A stretch of 8,007 nucleotides of DNA from an uncultured Dyadobacter sp. (lineage in GTDB: Bacteria; Bacteroidota; Bacteroidia; Cytophagales; Spirosomataceae). Shown here in pieces: positions 1-5,827 of the stretch; positions within the stretch are counted from its first letter, which is position 1, and the number at the start of each line of letters is the position of its first letter. The notes under the pieces were generated by a model. The model searched no databases, was not told the DNA's origin, and saw nothing but the letters and a program-made list of their open reading frames with translations. Both the position numbers and the translations under genes were made by a program. Where the stretch lies: contig CAMLNK010000146.1 of assembly GCA_946481035.1 (NCBI GenBank), positions 1-8,007 of the forward strand, read 5' to 3'.

Positions 1-993
1 GAAAAACTCATTGAAGGCGGTAATATGGTGAAGCAGGGCGACGTGCTACTGCGCCTGGAAAACCAGAACCTCAAACTGAGCTTTCTCCAATCGGAAACAG
101 AGGCCAGCCGACTGGTAAACGATCTTCAAAATACGCGCCAGAACTTGAAAGTTGCGCGTTTTACCCTTCAAAAGACATTAAGCGACCTCGATTTCCAGCT
201 CGACCAGGCGAAAGATGCCCACGAGCGTAATGTGAAGCTTTTTAAAGACAAAGTGATCCCCGAGGCCGATTACCTGAAAACAAAGCGCGATTACGAGAAG
301 CTGGTAAGACAGCGCGAAATCGAGATCGAATCGCAGAAATACCAGGAAGAAAACGCCAAAATGTAGATCACGCAACTGGAAGGTACATTGGCCAGCACAC
401 AGAAAAACGTAAGCCTGTGGCGCCAGACGCTCGACAACCTCGTGGTGAAAGCGCCCGTATCAGGTCTGCTGTCGTCGATGAATATCGAAGTCGGTTCGAA
501 CATCAGCCAGGGCCAGAATATCGGCCAGATCGACGATTTGAATGGTTTCAAAATGCGTGTCAGTGTGGATGAGCACTATTTGTCGCGGATCTTCGTCGGG
601 CTGAGCGGTTCCATGGAGTTCAACGGAAAAGATTATGGCTTGAAAATCATCAAAATATATCCTGAGATTCTGAGCGGACGTTTCGAAGTGGACATGAAGT
701 TCGACAACGGCGCGCCGGAGCTGGTTAAAAGAGGTCAATCGGCCCCGATACGTCTGCAACTCGGCCAGCCTTCGCAGGCTACATTGCTGCCGGTGGGCGG
801 TTTCTTCTCCGAAACAGGCGGAAACTGGGTATATGTAGTAAGCGACGGCGGCAAACGCGCCGCGAAACGCAAGATCACATTAGGCCGCAAAAACCCGGAA
901 TATTTCGAAGTCCTCGAAGGCTTGCAGCCGGGCGAGAAGGTGATCACCAGCTCGTATGAGAACTTTGGAGATAATGAAGTGTTGGAATTTTAA
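1..993 (+). pseudogene. Periplasmic adaptor subunit (HlyD/MacA/RND type) of an efflux pump, 5'-truncated by the window, with an in-frame stop
   Basis: Frame 1 is open from the first base to the TAA at 991-993 except for a TAG at 364-366, and both sides read as one adaptor protein of 330 visible codons. In window numbering, residues 1-25 are the first half of a biotinyl-lipoyl-like domain (VKQGDVLLRLEN). Residues 26-145 are a charged helical hairpin typical of these adaptors. Residues 146-180 are the second lipoyl half (LVVKAPVSGLLSSMN), 183-258 a beta-barrel, and 260-330 a membrane-proximal domain ending in LQPGEKVI. Family members are roughly 400 residues with an N-terminal membrane anchor, so about 80-90 residues lie upstream. 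Such adaptors join an inner-membrane transporter to an outer-membrane channel; the ATPase and permeases downstream are the likely partners. The stop falls late in the hairpin, so a protein ending there would lack the second lipoyl half, barrel and membrane-proximal domains. A CAG-to-TAG change or a sequencing error would explain it. The family call is firm; loss of function is inferred. Confidence 0.85.
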
Positions 994-998
994 AAAGA

Positions 999-1148
999 CT
1001 TCGGCTGTCGGCAATCGGCAGTCGGCGAAAAAAAAGAATCGTTAATTTACTGATTTATAATTCCAAAGCCGACGGCCGACAGCCGAAAGCCGAAGTTAAA
1101 AAAAGCCTTACTTATCACGAAACCCAGGCCGACAGCCGAAAGCCAAAA
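999..1148. repeat. Arrays of a 7-base repeat (nnTCGGC / GCCGAnn) in inverted and direct copies
   Basis: The spacer between the adaptor and ATPase genes holds four contiguous heptamers of form nnTCGGC at 999-1026. Four in the opposite sense (GCCGAnn) lie at 1068-1095, and two more plus a degenerate third at 1128-1148. The first two arrays form 28-base inverted arms matching at 24 of 28 positions around a 41-base AT-rich loop. The 18 bases at 1074-1091 recur exactly at 1127-1144. Bases 1000-1012 are perfectly complementary both to 1075-1087 and to 1128-1140, so two mutually exclusive stems are possible. The last array ends four bases before the ATPase start codon. This may be a dispersed intergenic repeat of the genome, an RNA structure setting ATPase expression, or both. 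Confidence 0.8.
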
Positions 1149-1152
1149 AACA

Positions 1153-1830
1153 ATGATCAAGATTAACAACATGCACAAGGTGTTTTCTACGGAAGAAGTA
1201 GAAACAACTGCCCTCAACGGCATCGACCTGGAAATTAAGGATGGCGAGTTTGTAGCCATCATGGGCCCTTCCGGTTGCGGGAAATCGACCTTGCTGAACA
1301 TTCTCGGGTTGCTCGATAATCCCAGCGAAGGTTCCTACGAGTTTTACGGCACGGAGGTCGCCAAAATGTCGGAGCGCCAGCGCGCGCAGATCCGCAAGGG
1401 GAACATCGGTTTCGTGTTCCAGAGCTTTAACCTGATCGACGAGCTGACAGTTTATGAAAACGTGGAGCTGCCACTGCTGTACCTCAAAACTCCTCCGGCA
1501 GAGCGTAAGGAGAAAGTGGAAGCCGCACTCACGCGCATGAACATGATGCACCGCCGCAACCACTTCCCGCAGCAGCTATCGGGTGGTCAGCAGCAGCGTA
1601 CGGCCATTGCCCGCGCCGTGGTAGCCACTCCGAAGACAATCCTGGCCGATGAGCCGACAGGTAACCTCGATTCCAAAAACGGTGAAGAGGTAATGAACCT
1701 GTTAAGCCAGCTCAACGGTGCCGGAACGACCATCCTGATGGTAACGCACTCGCCTTACGATGCCGGTTTTGCACACCGTGTAGTGAACCTGTTCGACGGC
1801 AAGATCGTCACTGAAAAAATACATGTTTAG
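1153..1830 (+). CDS. ABC transporter ATP-binding protein, LolD/MacB type
   Basis: This 225-residue protein is a complete ABC ATPase that would hydrolyse ATP on the cytoplasmic face and drive the FtsX/MacB-like permeases encoded downstream. Visible motifs are Walker [10 protein letters not shown] at residues 38-46, the Q-loop glutamine at 90 (FVFQSFNL), the signature LSGGQQQR at 142-149, and Walker B ILADE with the catalytic Glu at 167. They are followed by PTGNLDS with the D-loop at 171-174 and the switch His at 199 (VTHS). Length and the pattern [16 protein letters not shown] fit the LolD/MacB/FtsE branch and not importers. The ATG at 1153 gives the usual N-terminus ([11 protein letters not shown]); a second Met at residue 7 is less likely. 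No Shine-Dalgarno sequence is seen, as usual in this phylum. It follows the adaptor gene after a 159-base repeat-bearing spacer. Export of lipoprotein, peptide or drug cannot be told apart from sequence. Confidence 0.96.
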   Translation: MIKINNMHKVFSTEEVETTALNGIDLEIKDGEFVAIMGPSGCGKSTLLNILGLLDNPSEGSYEFYGTEVAKMSERQRAQIRKGNIGFVFQSFNLIDELTVYENVELPLLYLKTPPAERKEKVEAALTRMNMMHRRNHFPQQLSGGQQQRTAIARAVVATPKTILADEPTGNLDSKNGEEVMNLLSQLNGAGTTILMVTHSPYDAGFAHRVVNLFDGKIVTEKIHV

Positions 1831-1883
1831 AAATCCTCCGGCTATTGACGACTAGCGCGGCTTTATAGCAGGAACCTTGAATG

Positions 1884-1938
1884 CGGGGGTACCAGCCCCC
1901 TGGAATGCAGTGTGGGGGCTCCCGGCCAGGCACCCCCG
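1884..1938. repeat. GC-rich nested inverted repeats in the spacer after the ATPase gene
   Basis: Four 7-base blocks form two nested inverted pairs. AGCCCCC at 1894-1900 pairs with GGGGGCT at 1914-1920, and CGGGGGT at 1884-1890 pairs with ACCCCCG at 1932-1938. Two side-by-side hairpins are an alternative: GGGGG 1885-1889 with CCCCC 1896-1900, and GGGGG 1914-1918 with CCCCC 1933-1937. The short palindrome CCAGCCCCCTGG lies at 1892-1903, and GAATGC occurs twice (1879-1884 and 1903-1908). The block is much richer in G and C than its surroundings. No T-run follows, so a classical intrinsic terminator is not supported; a REP-like dispersed element or an mRNA processing or stability structure is more plausible. 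Confidence 0.6.
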
Positions 1939-1987
1939 ACGGGTGATAAGTGCCAAAGCTAGTTTGAACAATATGCCAAATCTAACC

Positions 1988-2665
1988 ATGAAAAAAATCC
2001 TAACCATCCTGTTGGCCGGCGTGAGTACGCTGGCCATTGCCCAGAAAAGGGCTTACCTGAGCAGAAGCATCGACGACGACGGCAAAAAGCTGTCGATTAA
2101 AGTATCCGGCACGCTGGACGGCAAAGACGTGGACATCAACAAGACGTTCGATGTGGAAGGAATGAGTAAAGAGGACCGGGAAGTGTTGCGCGACAAAGTG
2201 TTGTCTTCCATTGCCGAGGGAAATCTGGAATTGCCTGCTCCGAAAGGCGTTTGCAAGGAATCGGTCGCCGTAGCTTCGCCTTCACCTAAACGCAAACCCA
2301 AACCACTGGTGCCGCCTGCTGCACCAAAACCTTCGGCCGACGAATGGTCGGATGATGGTGCATCCGATGAAGGTCCGGAAACAATGGCATTCTCTTCCAA
2401 TGAAATGAATGCGGAGATGATTTCGTCGGGCAAAGGGTTTATCAAAGAGCCGGTGTCCAAAGATCCGAAGGGCTTTACGAAACATGTACGATACAACTCC
2501 GAATCCGGTGAAATGTTTATCAAATACAAGTTCATGAAGGACGGCGACGAGTACATCTACGAAAAGACTGTGAATGCCGCTCAGAAATCGGAGAAGGAAC
2601 GGTTGAAAATCATTGAAAAATTTGAAAGCGAAATGGGATTGCCGGGCAATGGCATGGAAATGTAA
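1988..2665 (+). CDS. Secreted protein of unknown function with two copies of a similar module
   Basis: I do not recognise a named family. The ATG at 1988 is chosen because it opens a clean signal peptide (MKKILTILLAGVSTLAIAQ, cleavage near residues 18-19); upstream in-frame starts at TTG 1877 and ATG 1973 would bury it, and the former lies in a repeat. The mature part of the 225 residues has three regions. Residues 27-83 form a charged module with DGKKLSIKVSGTLDGKDV and then a helix (KEDREVLRDKVLSSI). Residues 90-160 form a low-complexity linker rich in Pro, Lys, Ser and acidic residues (KRKPKPLVPPAAPKP). Residues 169-220 (SGEMFIKYKFMKDGDEYIYE, then SEKERLKIIEKFESEM) resemble the first module in order: a strand with IK, a turn with DG, KT, and a charged helix ending in LP. 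There is one Cys, at 89, and no lipobox. The gene ends 12 bases before the permease, so co-transcription is likely. It probably acts in the periplasm or outside the cell; a role in transport is only suggested by position. Confidence 0.85.
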   Translation: MKKILTILLAGVSTLAIAQKRAYLSRSIDDDGKKLSIKVSGTLDGKDVDINKTFDVEGMSKEDREVLRDKVLSSIAEGNLELPAPKGVCKESVAVASPSPKRKPKPLVPPAAPKPSADEWSDDGASDEGPETMAFSSNEMNAEMISSGKGFIKEPVSKDPKGFTKHVRYNSESGEMFIKYKFMKDGDEYIYEKTVNAAQKSEKERLKIIEKFESEMGLPGNGMEM

Positions 2666-2677
2666 ACGCTTGAATTA

Positions 2678-5110
2678 ATGCTGAAAAATTATCTGAAAAT
2701 TGCCTGGCGGAATCTGCGTAAACACAAGTTTTACACGTTTCTGAACATATTCGGTTTGTCCCTTGGGCTGGCAAGTTGCCTGCTCATAACGCTTTATGTG
2801 GTGGATGAGCTAAGTTACGATCGTGCGTTTGCGAATGCCGACCGGATTTTCAGGATCAATGCAGATATCCGTTTCGGCGGTGCGGATATGGCGCTCGCAG
2901 TAGCGCCCGACCCTCTGGCATTTACATTGAAGAAAGATTACCCGCAGATTGAACAGGTGGTGCGCATGCGCGAAAACGGCAGCCAGCTCGTGCGCCGCGC
3001 GGATGCGACCGATAATTTGAAGGAAGAGCACGTTTTCTACGCAGACTCTACATTCTTCAAAGTTTTTTCAGTACCCCTGCTGCAAGGCGATCCGAAGACG
3101 GCATTGCGTAATCCACAAACCGTGGTAATCTCGGAAACGGACGCCCGGAAGTATTTCGGCGACACCAACCCGATGGGGAAGGCATTGACAGTCGATAACG
3201 ACGTTACGTATACGGTCACCGGCGTTATGCAGGACATCCCCGCGCAGTCGCACATGCGTAACGTGAACATGCTCCTTTCCATGAGTTCGACGGAGGAAAG
3301 CAGAAGCAATGCATGGGGCAGCCATAATTTTAATACTTATATTCTCTTCCGGGAAGGGGTTAATGCGAGGCAGTTTGAAAAGAATTTTGAAACTGTTTTG
3401 CAGAAATATACTTCCAAATGGATCAAGAGCTTTTTGGGCACAACGCTGGATGAAGTCCGGAAATCGGGCAATTACCTGGTCTATACATTAATGCCGCTTA
3501 CCGATATTCATTTGCATTCGGACCGCACGGCGGAGATTAATGCGAATGGCAATATCCAGTACGTCTATATTTTTGGGATCATAGCCGTTTTCCTGCTTGC
3601 GATCGCCTGCGTTAACTTTATGAATCTCGCCACGGCGCGCTCGGCCAACCGGGCGAAGGAAGTAGGCGTACGCAAGGCACTGGGTTCGGAAAGGTCGTCA
3701 TTGGTAAGCCAGTTCCTGACCGAATCGATCATGCTGAGCTTTTGTTCGCTTGCGCTCGCGATCCTGATCGCCTGCCTTGCATTGCCGCTGTTCAACAACC
3801 TGGCTAGCAAGCAAATCCAGTTTCCGGTCACGAACGTGTGGTTCTGGTCGGTGTTGCTGCTTACAGGCGGCATAGTAGGTGTATTGGCTGGAAGTTATCC
3901 AGCGTTCTTCCTGTCTGCGTTTCAGCCATTGAAGGTGTTGAAAAACACGATCGAGCTGGAAGGCAAGGGGAGTGGTTACCTGCGCAATGCATTGGTAGTA
4001 TTCCAATTTGTGATTTCGGTGATGTTGATTGTCGGCACGGGCGTCATTTACCGCCAGCTCAACTACATTCAAACCAAAAAACTAGGCTTTAACAAGGACC
4101 AAATGCTGATCGTGAACGATGCCTATGCATTGAACAATCAGGTAAAGGCATTTAAAGAGCAGGTGTTGCAGCTTCCGAATGTGGAAAGTGCCACGGTTAC
4201 CAGCTTCCTGCCAACACCCTCGTCGCGTACTGATCATACCTTTTTTCCGGTTGGGCAAATGCAGCAGGATAAGGGCATCAATATGCAGAAATGGTCTGTG
4301 GACTATGATTTTGTGAAAACGATGGGGCTCCAAATGGCCAGCGGACGTGCTTTTGACGAAACGTTCCCATCGGATTCTACCGGCATTATCATCAACGAGG
4401 CCGCGGCAAAAGTGGCGGGTTACGCCGATCCGATCGGTAAGAAGATATTCGGTTACGAAGACGCGGCATTAACGAAGCGCGTCGACTATACCATCATCGG
4501 GGTGGTGAAAAACTTCCATTTTGAGTCGCTGAGAAAGAATATCGGCGCATTGAGCCTTGTTCTATACAAAAGCTCGGGTTCGGTAGTGTTTCGGATGAAA
4601 GGCGGCGACGCTCCCCCCACTGTGGGGCAGGTAGAAGCGCTCTGGAAGAAAATGGCGCCCGGGCAGCCGTTCAACTACCGGTTTATGGATCAGGATTTCG
4701 ACAATGTTTACCGCAGCGAGCAGCGGGTTGGGCAGATCTTCATCACCTTTGCGACCATTTCCATCATTATCGGTTGCCTTGGGCTGTTCGGCCTCTCCGC
4801 ATTCACCGCCGAGCGCCGCACGAAAGAGATCGGAGTCCGCAAAGTATTGGGCGCGAGCGTTGCCAATATCGTAGCATTGTTATCCAAGGAATTTATAAAA
4901 CTGATCATCATCGCGATCGTCATCGGCAGCCCCATCGCCTGGTTTGGCATGAATCACTGGTTAAGCGATTTCGCCTATCACGTCGATCTGGCCTGGTGGA
5001 TGTTTGCTGCCGCAGGGCTGCTCGCGATCGTCATCGCATTGCTCACCGTGAGTTTCCAAAGTATAAAAGCCGCGCTGATGAACCCGGTGAAGTCGTTGAA
5101 GTCGGAATGA
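2678..5110 (+). CDS. FtsX/MacB-like ABC transporter permease, complete
   Basis: This is an 810-residue inner-membrane permease with the duplicated layout usual for large Bacteroidota members. The first half has a membrane segment at about residues 19-41, a periplasmic MacB-type core domain at about 45-285, and segments near 293-315, 345-372 and 388-412. The second half has a segment near 436-457, a second periplasmic domain at about 460-680, and segments near 687-710, 735-757 and 772-793. Each half carries the FtsX-family cytoplasmic motif that contacts the ATPase: RAKEVGVRKALGS at 325-337 and RTKEIGVRKVLGA at 714-726. The N-terminus MLKNYLKIAWRNLRKHKFYT is the conserved start of the family, supporting the ATG at 2678. 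The ATPase at 1153-1830 is the likely partner, in a mechanotransmission-type exporter like MacB or an extractor like LolCDE. The gene follows the secreted-protein gene by 12 bases and ends 1 base from the convergent toxin gene. The substrate is unknown. Confidence 0.96.
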   Translation: MLKNYLKIAWRNLRKHKFYTFLNIFGLSLGLASCLLITLYVVDELSYDRAFANADRIFRINADIRFGGADMALAVAPDPLAFTLKKDYPQIEQVVRMRENGSQLVRRADATDNLKEEHVFYADSTFFKVFSVPLLQGDPKTALRNPQTVVISETDARKYFGDTNPMGKALTVDNDVTYTVTGVMQDIPAQSHMRNVNMLLSMSSTEESRSNAWGSHNFNTYILFREGVNARQFEKNFETVLQKYTSKWIKSFLGTTLDEVRKSGNYLVYTLMPLTDIHLHSDRTAEINANGNIQYVYIFGIIAVFLLAIACVNFMNLATARSANRAKEVGVRKALGSERSSLVSQFLTESIMLSFCSLALAILIACLALPLFNNLASKQIQFPVTNVWFWSVLLLTGGIVGVLAGSYPAFFLSAFQPLKVLKNTIELEGKGSGYLRNALVVFQFVISVMLIVGTGVIYRQLNYIQTKKLGFNKDQMLIVNDAYALNNQVKAFKEQVLQLPNVESATVTSFLPTPSSRTDHTFFPVGQMQQDKGINMQKWSVDYDFVKTMGLQMASGRAFDETFPSDSTGIIINEAAAKVAGYADPIGKKIFGYEDAALTKRVDYTIIGVVKNFHFESLRKNIGALSLVLYKSSGSVVFRMKGGDAPPTVGQVEALWKKMAPGQPFNYRFMDQDFDNVYRSEQRVGQIFITFATISIIIGCLGLFGLSAFTAERRTKEIGVRKVLGASVANIVALLSKEFIKLIIIAIVIGSPIAWFGMNHWLSDFAYHVDLAWWMFAAAGLLAIVIALLTVSFQSIKAALMNPVKSLKSE

Positions 5111-5111
5111 G

Positions 5112-5540
5112 TTATTGAAATTCGAGGAAAGGGTTGATGATGGTTAATTGATTTTTGACAACCATGTAATGTTGAAAATCTTCTGAATAAAGGATACTAC
5201 ATCTGGCTTGCAATGCCGATGCAACGATAATGCTGTCAAAAACTTGAAAATCGTATCTGACTACAAGTTCGCGTGCTTTGAGAATCTGGTGATGATCCAT
5301 TCCAATTACCATGCACCCTTCCGTAAGGGTCAGGCAATGATCAATCAATTGTGTTTTGGGAGCACGAAGCAGCCGGTTCAGCACATTAATATATTCGGAA
5401 ATAACCTGACTCGACACGACAGGTAAATTCCGAACAACCATTTTTGAAATTTCACTCTTAAAAGTTGGTGTGTCCTCATGGAGATAAACAAGCACATTTG
5501 TGTCAACAGCAAATCTGTCAGTCGTAATTGTTTGCTTCAT
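5112..5540 (-). CDS. PIN-domain toxin, VapC-like ribonuclease
   Basis: The protein has 142 residues from the ATG at 5540; a TTG at 5549 would add three residues but ATG is preferred. PIN domains are small Mg2+-dependent RNases that as VapC toxins cleave tRNA or rRNA. The acidic metal-binding residues expected of the fold are visible: Asp13 in FAVDTNVLVY, Glu49 in SSQVISEYINVL, Asp102 in FQVFDSIIVASAL, and Asp121 in ILYSEDFQHY. The length is normal for VapC and the active site looks intact. Its first 23 bases overlap the end of the upstream antitoxin gene, which suggests translational coupling. It lies opposite to the permease genes and its TAA is 1 base from the permease stop. Base composition is visibly AT-richer than the neighbouring permeases, which suggests acquisition. 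Which RNA it cuts cannot be read from sequence. Confidence 0.92.
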   Translation of the reverse strand: MKQTITTDRFAVDTNVLVYLHEDTPTFKSEISKMVVRNLPVVSSQVISEYINVLNRLLRAPKTQLIDHCLTLTEGCMVIGMDHHQILKARELVVRYDFQVFDSIIVASALQARCSILYSEDFQHYMVVKNQLTIINPFLEFQ

Positions 5541-5745
5541 TCCTATCAAATTTCCAGTTAGTAAGGTCTACTTTCAGGTTAGATAGGGAATCGTTGATTT
5601 TTTTCATTCTGGCGTCAAGATCAACCAGAGCTGTGGCGCCGACTTCAACGGCGGTCACCTCAATTCGCTTTCCTACCATGTCTTTTGGCAGTGTTAGGAT
5701 GTAAGAGTCGGTTGTCGGGACAATGATTTTTCTGACCAGTTCCAT
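5518..5745 (-). CDS. Putative antitoxin partner of the PIN-domain toxin
   Basis: This small protein of 75 residues is encoded directly before the PIN toxin and overlaps it by 23 bases, the usual order of a VapBC-type module. The N-terminal half has a short strand pattern (ELVRKIIVPTTDSYILTLPKDMVGKRIEVTAVEV, described here as residues 2-20 and 21-35) in which LPKDMVGKRIEV resembles the beta-hairpin of small AbrB/MazE-like or similar Bacteroidota antitoxins. The C-terminal half (about residues 43-75) is charged and probably flexible, with DLTNWKFDRNEAN. That is the kind of segment that folds on binding the toxin's groove. By analogy it would bind the toxin and repress the shared promoter. The antitoxin call rests mainly on position and size; the DNA-binding family is uncertain. 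Confidence 0.8.
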   Translation of the reverse strand: MELVRKIIVPTTDSYILTLPKDMVGKRIEVTAVEVGATALVDLDARMKKINDSLSNLKVDLTNWKFDRNEANNYD

Positions 5746-5827
5746 AGCATTTGCATTTACAGAGAACCAAATATATCCATTAACATATAGTACATCCTAT
5801 TTATTCCATCACCAATGAACAAACGGT
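5746..5827. promoter_or_regulatory. Divergent spacer between antitoxin and second permease genes
   Basis: This 82-base AT-rich spacer separates two divergently transcribed genes, so it should contain start sites for both unless the permease is read by passage through the toxin-antitoxin pair. Apart from the minus-strand TATATTTG at 5768-5775 I find no confident plus-strand promoter, and no ribosome-binding sequence precedes the ATG at 5828. An antitoxin-toxin operator would be expected here but no clear palindrome stands out. Confidence 0.45.
5768..5775 (-). promoter_or_regulatory. Possible Bacteroidota -7 element for the toxin-antitoxin pair
   Basis: Read on the minus strand the bases are TATATTTG, a full match to the phylum's -7 consensus TAnnTTTG. 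It lies 22 bases before the antitoxin ATG, which would give a leader of roughly 15 bases. I see no convincing TTTG-type -33 element at the proper distance, and the spacer is AT-rich, so a chance match is possible. Confidence 0.35.

Noticed and set aside
388..993. A separate gene starting at TTG 388 after the TAG
   Set aside because: It is in the same frame as the upstream part and starts within the coiled-coil of the adaptor, so it is the remainder of one interrupted gene and not a second gene.
999..1148. CRISPR-like array
   Set aside because: The units are 7-base tandem repeats in both orientations with no constant repeat and variable spacer pattern, and no cas gene is present.
1108..1563. 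Minus-strand open frame of 151 codons over the ATPase gene
   Set aside because: It overlies a fully conserved ABC ATPase in the opposite sense and its translation shows no recognisable domain; it is a shadow.
1877..1987. N-terminal extension of the secreted protein from TTG 1877
   Set aside because: The extension lies in the GC-rich palindrome and would bury a clear signal peptide that starts at the ATG at 1988.
3698..4072. Minus-strand open frame of 124 codons within the first permease
   Set aside because: It has odd composition, rich in Gln, His and Arg, and overlaps a well-supported gene, so it is a shadow.
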